Assembly: GCA_029215795.1 (NCBI GenBank)
Contig: JARDYH010000007.1
Location: 71,416,763 to 71,480,762, forward strand
Reading direction: 5' to 3'
DNA length: 64,000 nucleotides
Source of the DNA: Anniella stebbinsi
Lineage: Eukaryota > Chordata > Lepidosauria > Squamata > Anniellidae
Position 1 is the stretch's first letter. Each line of letters starts with the position of its first letter. The notes under the pieces are model-generated. The model saw nothing but the letters and a program-made list of their open reading frames with translations. It ran no database searches and had not been told where the DNA came from. Made by a program: the position numbers and the translations under genes. Shown here piece by piece: positions 43,226-55,089 of the stretch.

Positions 43226-45702
43226 ATGTCTGAAGTACCCAAGCATGTGGAAGCTGGGAGCACTGAGGACTTTGGCTTTGAGGAGGAGGAGGATGGGACT
43301 TCGACCGGTGAGCAAAGTGTAGCGAGCAGTGAGGGAGGACACAGTGAGTGTGGGGTGGGGGATGCTTGAGTTCCCCTTCCTCCCACCGACAGGCCTGCGC
43401 GGTCAGAAAGGAGTCATCAGAAAGAGCTGTCCCGATCTGACCTGATCTGTGCTTAGATGGGAGACTTTCAAGGTAAGCAACCATGTCTGGAAGCTAGAGA
43501 AGCTGGGTGGTATTGCAATGCTTTCAGGTACCATTCTCGGTTTAACAACTTGCTGGCCTGCAAAACAGGAATAACAATTGGTCTGCCTCGCAGGGTTGTT
43601 GTGGTGAGATTAATGAGCCCAGTGCTGTATAACAGTGTCCTCTCTAGCTATGGGTTTGTGTCACCGTTATCTTTCCCACTGCAACAGTTCCACCAGGCTT
43701 GGCATTCTCCAAGAAAGGGTACAGATAGCTCCATAGCACTTTTCCCTATTCTGGTGCTGTCCAGATACATTGGACTGCAACACCCATTGTTCCCAGCTAA
43801 TATGGCCATTGGAGAGCCCCAGGTTGGAAAAATCTGCTCCAGAGTATTAAGAAAACGTTTAGCTCTACCTCTTTATTGTATTGCTAAGTACTAAGCAGTG
43901 GTTTGTTTTCATAGTGCATTTGACTCCTCCCTTTTTAGGGTTGGTCTTGGATTGGTTCCTGCAGGCTGTGTAGCTCCTGTGAGGCTTCTGAATAGATCCT
44001 CCCACACCTCCCATCTGTAGACCTAAGTAATGAATTAGAGTGACACATCACTCTTTCTTGAAATTCCGGTTCCCAAGGGAAAAGTGCTGTTTGTGGAGCA
44101 GGAATAGGGACGGGAGAGCCAATCTGCGCAGTATCTCTATGGTGCTCTGCTCAGAATACCTGCTATTGGTACTGCTCATACATGGCAGCATTTCAATTTG
44201 TGATCAGCTTGCAACACAGGGAACCCTGTTGATATATGCTCTCCTTGGTCTATGTAATATAAGGCTTTCCCCCCCTTTTAGTTCATTATTTATCCATATC
44301 ACTTTCCACCATGGAATTTAGGGTAGACTAAATTCTCTCCTCCACCTCCCCCATTTTTTGCAACTATCCTACCACATCAGTTCTGCTTGTCACGGGTTGT
44401 GATTCTTCCAGGTCTCTCCACCATGCAAGAAGAGGAGGATGAATCTGAAGCAACCTCTGTATCTTCTGGAGATAGCAGCCCCCTAACCCCAGCTGCCAAT
44501 GGCTATCCAGGTATGGAGACTTGAAAGGGTCAAATTGCAGGCAGTACTGCCTAATGCTATGTAGTAAAAGAGCAGATGATCTAGGATTCTCCTAAAAAGG
44601 GGAATTAAGCTATGCCTTAATGTGAGTGTGGGTTCAGCCACTAGTTTGTAGTGCCAGGGATTTTGCAACCTATAAAGTAGTAGGAATGAAGAGAATTACC
44701 TCTGAACATATTAAGAATGCATTTCCAACACCACTAAGGGCACAATCCTATGCATGTTTAGACAGGAAAAAAGCATGGCTGGCTGGGGAATGCTGGGAGT
44801 TGTAGGACTTTTTTTCTGTCTAAACATGCTTAGGGTTATGCTCTAAGTAACTAGTCTCTGCTGTCATCACACAACGGAGATTAGTTGCCAGAGCTTTTTG
44901 ATTGGACGGCTGGCTTTTGAGTTTCAGAACACCCCCAGCCCTGCAATTAGTTCTTCCCTTTGCATTCCGCTTGCAAGATTTGTAAATGTGGGTGTTCTTA
45001 AAATGCTGGCTGCTAAGGGGCTGGCAAATACGGACAGCTTTTCCCACACCATTGCTGGAATGCTGATCCGCAGAGGTGGGCGGCCAGGCGGGGCTGTGTG
45101 TGTCTCACTTTGTTTTCCTTCTGGTTGTTCCACTAGGCCCTCGAGGGAAAGAGCCACAGGCAACTGCCAGGGAGCTGTTAGAGGACGGTGGAGAGGCTGG
45201 GCAGGATCGGTTGAGCTCTTCACAGGCCCCCAGCCCTGAGTGGCACGAATGCCCTGAATGCGGGCGTGGTTTTGGCACTTCACGGGCTCTGAAGGTGCAC
45301 CGTAGCTACCACGTGGGGCGCAAGCGGCCACACAGCGGTTCCTCTTCATCCAAGCCACTACCACCTCTGATCTTGCCCGGTAACTCCGAGAGCCAGGAAG
45401 GGCGGACAGCCCCAACTTCTGGCCGGGGCAGAGCTTTCCACTACATATGCGCCGAGTGCGGCCTGGGCTTTGCCTCTCCTGCCACGCTGGAGGGCCATCG
45501 CTGTGAACATGGCTGGCGCCGGAGCCCCCCAGCCCCTCCCCATAACAAGCCTTCGCCCTCCCCTGCCCCCAGGGAGACCAATGGGGATCAGGACACAGAT
45601 GGGGCCGATGGACCATACCATTGCACCGAGTGCCCTGGGGAGTTTGGCTTGGTGTCGGAACTTCACGAGCACTACATGCTCCATGCTCGCGGAGAGCTGT
45701 AG
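43226..45702 (+). CDS. ZNF428: ZNF428-like C2H2 zinc-finger protein
   Basis: Coding exons 43226-43307, 44412-44510 and 45137-45702, all GT-AG and phase 1, give about 248 residues. The coding exon begins at the acceptor at 43199; the ATG at 43226 is its first ATG. The N-terminus is acidic (FGFEEEEDG, then EEEDESEATS). Three C2H2-type fingers follow: CPEC...HRSYH (about 99-119), CAEC...HRCEH (about 162-182), and the C-terminal CTEC...HYMLH ending in ARGEL. Human ZNF428 has the same acidic start and the same final finger with HARGEV, as I recall; it is shorter and has fewer fingers. It is likely nuclear, and its DNA targets are unknown. The short linkers do not look like tandem KRAB-type finger arrays. 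Confidence 0.82.
43412..43625 (+). mobile_element. Candidate 5S-rRNA-derived SINE
   Basis: The head GTGCTTAGATGGGAGACTTT matches the 5S rRNA internal C-box region, and CCCGATCTGACCTGATCT precedes it. The tail has GCCTCGCAGGGTTGTTGTGG and GAGATTAATGAG like other SINEs here. It lies in intron 2 of ZNF428. Confidence 0.55.
43741..43842. mobile_element. Family A MITE
   Basis: Diverged copy in ZNF428 intron 2; core GGACTGCAACACCCATTG, right end CCCAGGTTGGAAAAATCTGC. Confidence 0.6.
44738..44843. mobile_element. Family B palindromic MITE with TAA duplication
   Basis: 106 bp in ZNF428 intron 3. GGGCACAATCCTATGCATGT pairs with ACATGCTTAGGGTTATGCTC. TAA flanks it at 44735-44737 and 44844-44846. Confidence 0.8.
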
Positions 45703-46471
45703 ATCCATTTTCTGCCCCTTTCCCCCTTTCCCCTCCCCAATATAATAAGTGGCACCTGCCAAGGGATCTCTCTGGCCAGGACTTTGAGAAGTGAAACCTT
45801 TCTTTTTCTTTCTTTAGTTCCTTGTTTTAGTTCCTTTTTATATTTCTAAAATGAATTTAGCTTGGAGGTGGGGAGGCATAACTGCTCAGCCCAATTCCTT
45901 TGGCATGTCCTGCCTCCCCAGAGCGGGTGCAGTATCTGTGGAAGTCCGCCTGTGAGGTGTGGGGAGAGGTGCTGCCTTCCTCCCCCCTCCGCACTTAAGA
46001 GAAAGATGCTCTGGATCTAGCACCTGTAGGTCCTTAGCTGTCATACCCCAAAGGGAACCCATGTAAAGGGGCTTTTGCAATGGAAGCACTAGCAGTATTG
46101 GGCTTGTAGCTCATTTTCACTGATTGAACCTGGGGAGACTTATTCCAGGCCTGTCCTGAAGTTGGGGGAGGAAGTAGGGATGGATTGGAACCGCTTGTCC
46201 TGTGTGCAGGGTCCTGCATCCCAACGCCCACCCTCTTACTGTTAGACAGTGCTCTCCCTAATGGGGTGCCCGTTGTTGTCGTCATCCTGTCTGGCACCTG
46301 AGGCTGTCCATGCTGAACCGAAGCTGTATTCTGTTTGTCTTTGTGTGTGTGCGTGTGTGTGTGTGTGTGTGTGTTTGGCTTTTAAGAGAGCGGCTTCTAG
46401 AGATGGCCTTCAATCAGCATAAATCATGAATATTAACAATCTCTCTTCACAGTAGCTGGGAGATCTGGTTT

Positions 46472-46477
46472 AATAAA
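46472..46477 (+). promoter_or_regulatory. ZNF428: ZNF428 poly(A) signal
   Basis: AATAAA in TTTAATAAAAGTGATTCTG, followed by a GTGTGACTTC/TTGTGTCC GT-rich stretch. The 3'UTR would span 45703 to about 46495 and includes a (GT)n repeat at 46343-46375. Confidence 0.75.
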
Positions 46478-46495
46478 AGTGATTCTGTATGTGTG

Positions 46496-48329
46496 ACTTC
46501 TTATTGTGTCCATCTCTGTATTCATGAATGGGGGAAGTTAGATGGTGCTGGATTAGTTGTGAAGAACTGTAGGGATCTGTTTTGAAAAGCCTTGTGGTCT
46601 GATTTTGAAGAAAATATTTTCTCTGCAAACAGAGCAGTTTTATCTTCTCAGAGCATGACACGTTCTTGCAATGGCACAGGATCTGTGGGGGGCTGTCCTT
46701 GTGGGACTTAATATCATATAGTGTTCACAGCAATGTCACCAAGTGTGCCAGTCTCATGCCTCTCTCAAGTGATGTTATAGTCACTTTCTATAGAGCTGGG
46801 AGACAGAGTGATGTGTAGCCTTCACTTCCTATTCATATTTGAAGGCTGCTGTTTGAGGAGCAAAAAACATGAGCTAGGACAGGAGTGAGAAACTTGGGAA
46901 CTGCAGGCCAAAATATCTGGAGGGCCACAAGTTGTCCATGCCTTAAATGGGGGAGCTGCTTTAGCTGTCATCTATAAGTCTGATTTGTCTGGCATGATTT
47001 GCCACTGAAATGGTGTAGAAAATCAGAAGTTCCAGTTGTTCTATATTTAGACTAGGATACCTAATTTGTTCCACTGTTTTGCAGCTTATACAAAGATCTC
47101 TCGTATAACTTGGACACTGCAATGCCACTATGCTCCTGATGATTTAGCTTTGATGGAAAAACCATGTTTTAATATCAAAGCAGCCATCTGTCCTAGCCTG
47201 CACGTAGCAAATTAAGTAGCAATGTATGTTTGCAAATTAGCTCTGCCTCTTTGGTACAGTTTGCGGGTGGCTCTTAATTTAGTGTGGACTTAATTTTTTT
47301 AAGTGCTCAAAAGCATTGTAAATAATTGGCAAGCATTTCCTTCTGGTTGGGCCATCTTAACACCAGGTCCTCTGTATTTTCTGGTGAGTAAAAGCTTCAC
47401 TGTGCTTAATGGATCTTGCAAATAAGTTTGCATAGAATTGCAGCCTACATTTTTCTCAACACAATCCTATGTGCATCTACACAATGGGGTTTACTTTCAG
47501 ATAGCTGTGTGTGTGTGTAGGATTGTTGCTTAAATCAATTTGCCCTAGATACTTTCTACTTAGCAAGGCTGTTTCAAGAGTTTAAGTGTGGATTTCTTAC
47601 TCCAAACCTCTTCAAAACATCTAATTTCCACAAGCCCCTGCTTTACACCCTGATGTCCTACCTAGACAGCAATTTCAACTTTTCCAATTTATACTCCTAC
47701 ATATTTACTTTCACACTTGCTTCTTGCTCATTGCTGACTCAATTACATTATCTAAACTGATGACCATCACACAGTGCTGAATTCACCGAAAATATGGTCA
47801 AGCTCCATCTATAAACCTGTTTAGAAAGTGACTGCCCAAAATATTTTACTATATAATTTATGAACTGTAATTCTGATTTTGTACTGACCTTTCCCCAGTC
47901 TCTCCCCCCCCACTTAGAACCAGACCTCAATCCTCCATAGGCTTGGTTCAAAGGGAGGGTAGTGCCCAATTTTAGACCTAGTTCAGAGTAGACACTTGAA
48001 GACTAACTGAAGTACCATTCATTTCAATAGGTCTACTCTAAGTAGGGTTAACATTGGCTACTACTCAGAGGAAGCTATAGTCCAGGGATGCCCTGTCCTG
48101 TATATTGATTAGCACACCGTTATTCTAACTGCCCCCCCCCCCCCAATAGCAGGGCTCCTATGCCTTTTATCAGCTGGAATGACAGGCAGAATTTCAACTG
48201 GTGAGGATTTTCCCACAGCGTCATCTCTCTGACCAAAGCTCCATCTTTTGAATTTCTTCCCGTCCTATTGCTATTAAAAGCGCAGAAGCCTCGGCAGGAA
48301 AGCAACAAAGTGAGTTGGTCGCGCTAAAC
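46496..48329. other. Intergenic between ZNF428 and ZNF576
   Basis: No gene. A weak family A half is at about 46895-46935; family C elements lie at 47455-47525 and 47980-48075 (AGAGTAGACACTTGAAGACT ... GGTCTACTCTAAGTAGGG). Confidence 0.55.
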
Positions 48330-48937
48330 GAGACAGCGCATGCGCCCACCATCTGGCCCTCGCCCTGGTCGCCGTGTAAAGAGCGTCGGAGGTCTAGGAT
48401 TGAACCCATAGACTCGGATGAACCCAAGCGCGCCCTTAAGCGATAAAGAGTCTATACGTGCGTGTAGAGAACTCTATGGTAGAGGAGCTCATCGCGCCAA
48501 CGTCTCGCTGGTACGCATGCGCCGATTCGCTGTCGGAGGGCGGCTTTAATAGTGCCTGAAAGGAGTGACAGACTTTTGCGGGGCGGGATCTAGAAAGGGA
48601 AAACGGGAAGCCTTCATGGCCCCTCCGGTCGTTTTCTTTCTCTCTGCCACAAATAGAGGGTGGCGGCCGTGGCAACGTGAGGGCAGCAGGCGTGTAGATT
48701 TTATTCAGGCGGATGAAGGGACGCGCCCTACAGGAAACTGAGGGGCGGGACCCCGTTGGAGGAGGAAGGCCCCGGAAACGGGGGAAAAAAACAGACAGTG
48801 GAAGAGAGAAACGTTGAGAGGGGTGAGGACTGTGGGGTGTGTAGTAGTAGTAGTAGTAGTAGTAGTAATAATAATAATAATAATAATAATAATAGTAATA
48901 ATGGTGAGGGGAAGAACGCGCTGGCCTCCAAGGGCTG
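48330..48937 (+). promoter_or_regulatory. ZNF576: ZNF576 promoter / first exon region
   Basis: CpG-rich, with NRF1-type motifs GCGCATGCGC at 48336-48345 and CGCATGCGCC at 48514-48523. A donor, GGCTG|GTAAGG, at 48938 could end the untranslated first exon. A GTA/ATA microsatellite lies within it. Exon limits are tentative. Confidence 0.55.
48841..48902. repeat. (GTA)n(ATA)n microsatellite
   Basis: About nine GTA/TAG units change to about ten AAT units. The long Tyr/Ser/Leu-rich open frames here on both strands are products of this repeat. Confidence 0.95.
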
Positions 48938-49039
48938 GTAAGGGAGGCCGGTTGGTGCTTGGGAGAGTCAGTTTGGTTCAAGAGGTGGAAATGTAGCGGC
49001 CGAGGAGAAGAAGAAGAAGAAGAGGGCTGAGGAGAATTG

Positions 49040-49312
49040 GCCGCCAGGTTTGGATGGCTTGAAAAGGGGGGTTCGGATAAATCCCTGGAGGAGAAGGCCG
49101 CCCATGGCTCCTGGTCCTGATGGCTATGTGCAACCTCCAGTCCCAGCCTACATGCACCAGTTGCTGGGGGACACGGGCGGGAGGGCGCTGTTGCACCCGC
49201 GTCCTGCTTGTGGGTTCCTGGAGAACAGCTGGTCGGCCACTGTGTGAGCCGAGTGCTGGACTCGACGGGCCCTTGGTCCAGCATGGGCCTTCTTATAAGA
49301 AAGCGAGCTGCT
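49040..49312 (+). mobile_element. CR1 LINE 3' end
   Basis: From GGATGGCTTGAAAAGGGGGG and CTCCTGGTCCTGATGGCTAT to ACTCGACGGGCCCTTGGTCC and GGGCCTTCTTATAAGAA; in ZNF576 intron 1. Confidence 0.85.
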
Positions 49313-49719
49313 GGGGATCAATGAGAGGCGAATGTGAGGGGTTTGAGGCAGTGGTGGGTGGGGAACTGAGCTGGGAGGAAGGGGGCTGCATGGGGGATGC
49401 TGTCAGTCTAGAGTGAAGGTCGAGATGGGAGTGGGGGGAGGGGTGAGTCGAGGCACCCACTGTAGGGCTTGGAGACATTTCTCCCTTGCAAGAAGGGCAG
49501 AGTCAGGGAGGATGCACAGGGGGGGAAGCTCTCCTCAAGGAAGGGTCAGAGGGGACGAAATGTCTTTGTGGGAAACCAAAGAGGGGTGGGTGGGTAGAAA
49601 GCAGTTTTATCAGCTCCTGATTATTGTTCTCCGTGCAAAAGCTCTGTCAACTATTCTCCCAAATGATTAGTACCTTGCCTGCCAGTTGTTAGTCATTTGT
49701 GGTGCAATGATTGCCTTAA

Positions 49720-49847
49720 ATAGCCTTGCTCAACCTGGTTCCCTCCAGAAGTTTTGTAGGATAACTCCCAGCCCTCCTGGCATTGACCATGCTGGCTGGG
49801 ACTGATGGGAATTGAATTCCAAAACATATGGAAGACACCAGGCTGAT
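49720..49847. mobile_element. Family A MITE
   Basis: Both arms; about 200 bases upstream of the ZNF576 coding-exon acceptor at 50046-50047. Confidence 0.65.
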
Positions 49848-50053
49848 CTTCAAAACAAAACCCAACAACGCTACGCATTTGTGTTGGTTGACCTGAGACA
49901 GGCAAATAGATATTTCCAAAACTTCTAAACTGTAATTGATATGGTGTTTGCTGGAAGTGCAGGCCATGACAAGAGACTTATTAAAAGAGGTACATTGCAC
50001 TTGGTGGGGTTGGAAGTTTTGTTCACTAGTTGGCTTTATTCTTGCAGGAAGCA

Positions 50054-52091
50054 ATGGCTGAGGCTTCTGCAGTTAGCAAGTCACTGTTAGCTGAACAGCT
50101 TCTCAAAAAAGTGCCGGACTGCAATGGGCTAGATGCTTCGTCACCTCGGGAGCATCTACCAACTTGTAAATCGGAACCTAACTATGTAGAAGAAGAGACT
50201 TCTACAGCGCTGCCAGCGGTCTACCCAAGCCCACATGGCAAAGGCAAAGAATCCCCTAGCAACAATGCAATCTGTGAGTGCTACAATTTGGTTCTTGATT
50301 TAGAAGATGTCCTGCGGTTTCTAGTGCCCTGTTAGTTATTAATAACTGTTTAAAAAGTAGCATTAGAAGTTATAACCTTCTTTTCTTTTGTATGTTTTCT
50401 GCCAGCGTTGTGAAATGTGAACAAAGATGACTATTTGTTTTTTTATTTATTTATTTATTTATTAAAACATCTGTATCCTGCCCTTTATCACTGGGACTAT
50501 ATGACTTCCTGAGATACAGGTTTTCTTCATGGCCTCATTTGCAATGCAGACAGCTTCTTCTAGCTCCATACATGCAACCCAGTGTACTGCCCAGTTCCCT
50601 GAATGTCCTAGCTTTTCATTTTTAAATGAGGGGAAGCTGTAGCTCTCATGGTTTTAGAGGAAAATTTTAAGCCAGCTACACGATTTGATGCTCACTTAAA
50701 GGTGAGTAACAATTGCCTCTTGGTGAGTGATACCTGTCTGTTCATCCTGTTGTCTCCTGCCTATGCCACTGTTATCTGATAATTTGCTTGTGGTGACTTC
50801 TAATTATTCCTCTGCCTCCCCTCACCTTTCTGTTGGCGAGGAAGTATGCATCCTGCTTGGACTGCTGCCTCTTTACATTGTCTCCTACTAGAAGCTGGGC
50901 AGAGAGCAGCGGTGGCAGATGGGGGAGGGTGTAGGTGTGCTTAATATTAGTGTCCAACAAAGCTGGGCAGATGTGTAAAGTCTGCTTTGCATTTTATAGA
51001 ACCTCAATGCCCACCAAGTAGAACCAGGTGCAAAAGACATAGAATTAAAGAACAGGGTGCCTCTGGGCGCATTTTGAGCCCAGGATTTTGTTTTTAGTGT
51101 CAGAACTGAACGCACAGTCTTTGCACTCCTGGTTATCCCAAGTGTTATTTATTTCAGCAGCCTAATTTAGCTGGGAAAGGTTGTTTCATTTTTGTTGCTA
51201 TTAAACAATTGGTAGCCAGAAACCCTTGCCATTTTACTGCAAAATGCCCACAGGTTTAACAGTGGATACTAATCTACCATCCCTGGTGTAGAACACTGAC
51301 TTAAAGCTGTGTTGCTTGTGTTGTCTGAAGCTTATGAGGCTGAAATGGGAAGGTGAACATTTTCACAGTGTTCTGTCCATCCTCTTTTCTACAAGGATGT
51401 ACTATAGAGTTGATTGTTTAATGTTTGTTTTATTGTTTTTATAACATTGGGTTTTTTAAAATTATATTTTGTATACTGCCCTGGTATTTGTAGACGTAGG
51501 GAAGTATCAAAATATTCCTAATAAACAAATCGTTGATTCTGTCAAGCCCTGTTTGATTCTCACAATCTTTTCCTTTGTCCAGACAGCTTGGGTGCCAATC
51601 AGTGTTTTCACTGCCTGATTACCTTCCCGGATGAGAAATTCAAGGAGCGACACATGAAACGGGAGCACCCGGAGGACTTTGTTCAAGCCAACCTGCGTGA
51701 TGCCCTTTTTGTCTGCTTTATTTGCAACAAGGCCTTTGAGGGTTCTCGCGCTCTCATCTGCCATCAACGGGGTCATGCGTCGGCTCCGTCCTCTGACTGC
51801 TTGCAACCTACCTTTGACTGCCCTGACTGTGGCTGCCGCTTTAGCCAGTTAACCAACTACCAGCATCACCGTCTGGGCCATGCTGCCGGCCACAGCTTGC
51901 CTCACCAGTGCCCAGACTGCAGCAAGAGCTTCCGACAGCTTTCAAACCTGCGTCGGCACCAGGCTTTCCATCAGCAGACCCAGGAGTTGCTGCCCTCCCG
52001 CCCTTATTCCTGTATGGAGTGTGGGGAGAGCTTTAACCAGGAGGCGGGGCTGCATGAACACTATATCCGCCATGCCCGTGGGGAGCTCTAG
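50054..52091 (+). CDS. ZNF576: ZNF576 C2H2 zinc-finger protein
   Basis: Two coding exons, 50054-50273 and 51583-52091 (phase 1, GT-AG), give about 242 residues. The ATG is the first in an exon opened by TTATTCTTGCAG. Residues 1-73 are low-complexity and Ser/Pro-rich with an EEE patch. Exon 2 carries five C2H2 fingers: CFHC...HMKREH, CFIC...HQRGH, CPDC...HRLGH, CPDC...HQAFH and CMEC...HYIRH, ending HARGEL. The first finger (CLITFPDEKFKERHMKREHP), the second-finger opening and the C-terminus closely match human ZNF576 as I remember it. The human protein is about 170 residues with fewer fingers. Function is poorly known, probably nuclear. Confidence 0.92.
50436..50464. repeat. (TTTA)n microsatellite
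   Basis: About six TTTA units after a T run in ZNF576 intron 2. The following CATCTGTATCCTGCCCTTTA looks like an antisense SINE/LINE end. Confidence 0.8.
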
Positions 52092-53714
52092 CAAGAGCTG
52101 TAGTTACATGCCTGAGCTCCCTGGATCCAGGTGGAAGCAGGAAGCTGAGGAGCACTACGATGTGAGATGCAGAGCCAGAATGAGGCAAGGCATGTGATCG
52201 AGGGCCTTCTCTGGCTGGGAAATGGAATGGAAAGGCCTCTGGTTCCAGGAAGTGGTTTGCTCCAGTCTGAAAGAATGGCTGATTTAGGGGTGTATGCAAA
52301 GAAGCATCTTCGTGGCAGGAAGTGCGGCCTCCATAATGTGGAATAATTGGAGAATGGGATGGGAACATCCCCCTTTTAGGAGATGCTGACTTACACGGAG
52401 TTCCTTGTCAGATTTGTTGCTGACCAATGAAGCCCAATCAGCTCTTTTTCTTCTTCCTTTTCTTCCTCTTTTGCCTTATTGGATGCTCAGCTCTGATAAG
52501 ATTGTACATTTTGCAAAAAAGAAGAAGAAAAAAAAGCCTTGGGCATCTGTGTGCTGATTGTAACCCTTCCCTCCACTGCCCTCTTACACACACGCCCCAG
52601 AATTTTATTGGGAAAATTATTGGGAAATTATCAGCTTTCGTTTAAAACTACTACAATGACAACAACAACAATTTAGCTTCGCGGTTGTCCAGAGAAGCTT
52701 GAAATCATGATGTGGACAGTGTACTACTTAGGGTTGTCTCAGGAGCTAGAGAGTGGTGAAATAGTGGCTGAGTGTTGAGTACTTTCCTGAGCCCTTTGCC
52801 CCTCCCCACAGCTAACCGAAATGTAATGGATTTTGTGAACAGAAGGGCTGCACACTTGCATACCTTGAAAACTATATTCTAGCAGCAGAATCTTGGGTCT
52901 TAGGATATTGCTGCAGAGTTCTAATTTATAGGTGTTCTTTAAAAGAACAACTTGGGACTACATACAGCCTTTGTCTAGGGCAGGGTTTATGAATCAAGCC
53001 CTTCAACTGAGAATATTCCTGATACTGAATCCTGTATTCAAGTCAGAGTGTAGCTGATATGCCTGTAGTCTCACCTGTAAATCATTTCCCCCGGTTACGC
53101 TAACACAGGAAGAAGCATCTCCTGGGGGCTATCTAGACACTGCCATTTATAAGGTGGTGTCAGTTTATCCTCCTTGTCTGTGGGAGAAATGTAAACCTTG
53201 AAATTCCAACTCAATTTAGCCTAAGATTAGGGCTCTTACTCCTGCTGCTTAATTTCCCCAGGTAACTTACTCTTAATTTCTCTCACATCTAGGGCAGAGC
53301 CTTTTAACAACATTTAGCTTTAAATCTCTTACTGCCAGTGACTAAATCTTGAGAGGCATTTTAACCTTTTAGAATGGGGTGGGGGGAATGCATAAAACAA
53401 AGGTGGGGTCAGGGGAAGAGGCCATACCTGTCTGGGCAACCTCAGTGGGCTGGATTTAGGCCCCAAGCCGGAGGTTCTTCACCCCGATAGAGCCTCTGTG
53501 ACCCTGAAGGTTTTCAAATTAAGCAGAGATGTGTAAAAGAGAGTGTGTAAAAGAAAATGGTGGTGAAATCTTTTCCTTGAACATAGGTTCATTGGCTGCC
53601 TGAGCATTGGTGAATCTCTCTTGTCAATGCTGAAAGGGGACTGAAACTGACAGCCCCCTGCTGTCCAGTGAGCTGCATTGCTAAAGAGGAATTTAAACCT
53701 GAGTTTTCCACATC

Positions 53715-53890
53715 CAAACCTAAGACTAACCAATGGATCTGCCTTATACTGCGCCAGTCCGTTGGTCTGTTCGGCCCAGTACTGTCTTCTGCAGCTGGCA
53801 GCAGTTCTCTGGATTCGCAGGTGGAGACTGTAAGAGTTGAGATCCGCTTTAACCGGTGATGCTGTGGGTTGAACTTGAGACCTTCTGCAT
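53715..53890 (-). mobile_element. tRNA-derived SINE, antisense
   Basis: CTGCCTTATACTGCGCCAGT, CAGTACTGTCTTCTGCAGCT, CAGCAGTTCTCTGGATTC and GGGTTGAACTTGAGACCTTC are the complement of the body and B-box words of 7390-7572. The A-box end is lost near 53890. Confidence 0.75.
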
Positions 53891-53900
53891 ATAAAGTAGG

Positions 53901-54019
53901 GCTGGACATGTGGCCTTCCGGATGTATCGGCCAACAACTCTCATGATCCCTCACCACTGCCTATGCTGATGGGAGTTGCAGGCCACAACTTCTGGAGGGC
54001 CACAAGTTGCCCACCCCTG
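53901..54019. mobile_element. Family A MITE
   Basis: Joined directly to the SINE head; ends GGACATGTGGCCTTCCGGAT and CTGGAGGGCCACAAGTTGCC. Confidence 0.7.
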
Positions 54020-54830
54020 ATGTAAGACATGTGCTATGCACAACTACGACTTCTCACAACACACACACACACACTCCCCTGCCACACATGCATGCTCTCC
54101 TGCACCTTACCAGATCATGTCTTCTAGGCTCTGATTGTTTCCTGGTCCCTGTCTTATTTCAAAGAGGAGATGGAAGTTCCTCGCCAGATGATAAAGACTG
54201 TGCACTCCCCCCCTCTCCTGATTCTACTAATGCAAAGAGAGCTCCTCCCATTAAAGAGAACTGTGTGGGGTGTGTGTAGGCATGCGGGAGGGAAAACTGT
54301 ACGCCCGTTGGCAGCTTATAACCATTATTATCCGTTGCAGAAGGGCTACACAAGCTCTCCTGCACTGGAGTACAGCAGAAAGCTCAACATCTGAAGTAGT
54401 TTAAGATGTAAAATGTGAAACAATGAGAGTACGCACAGAGCCCTAAAACGAGAGGAGTTGATGCTCCTTGTCAGTTAGTACAGGCACCAGCCAATAGCCC
54501 ACATTCCATATAGCACACTCAACCACAAGGGGTGTTTTGGCTGGAGGAAATAATTTTCTCAGAAAGCATGTTTTGGGGCTTGAAAGCAAGGAAATGTACA
54601 TCAGCTGCAATTGAAGGGTTACCTGGACAGGCTCCTGGCTGCCTTTCAGTAGATGACTCGCACCTTGACAGAAAGCATTGGTCTGGAAAGGAATGCACTC
54701 ACCACCTTTTAGGCTTTGGTAGCACTTTCTTGTTGGTATACAAAGTTTCTGAAAATGGGATTATGAGTATTTAAGTGAAATAATGGTCCCTGTCTTTCAT
54801 AAGGAAATAATAAAAGGTATTTCCTAACAA

Positions 54831-55089
54831 AGAGAACAATGTTTGGTTTTGTGTCATGGATACTGCAGTCGTGTTGGAGCAAAATGAGACAGACTGACTA
54901 GCATTGTTTGGGGTGGAGGATGGAGAGACCCCAATACTCCCCACTGCTCACATCTGAATTAAGGGGGTCTATAGGTAAGCATTCCTACAACCTTCTGGCT
55001 TTTCTTTGGGAAGTTAAAATTTGATTGATTTCTTCTGGATGTTTGCTATCCAAGCACTTGCTTTCTTGAGATACAAGAATGTGAACATT
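54831..55089. other. Intergenic, nothing recognised
   Basis: Short gap with no gene or clear repeat. Confidence 0.5.

Larger units (their letters stand above)
52092..54830 (+). other. ZNF576: ZNF576 3' region to a poly(A) signal at 54809
   Basis: The first AATAAA I find after the stop is at 54809-54814. A true 3'UTR could end earlier at a variant signal. The stretch includes an antisense tRNA-SINE, a family A MITE and an AC-rich patch at 54058-54075. Confidence 0.45.

Noticed and set aside
42657..43484. 275-codon minus-strand open frame
   Set aside because: It lies across the ZNF428 promoter and minisatellite. Its repeated IMHC/NALQLH words are the translation of that tandem repeat, and it has no domain.
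48436..49284. 282-codon minus-strand open frame with a poly-Tyr run
   Set aside because: Generated by the GTA/ATA microsatellite and an antisense CR1 end in the ZNF576 5' region.
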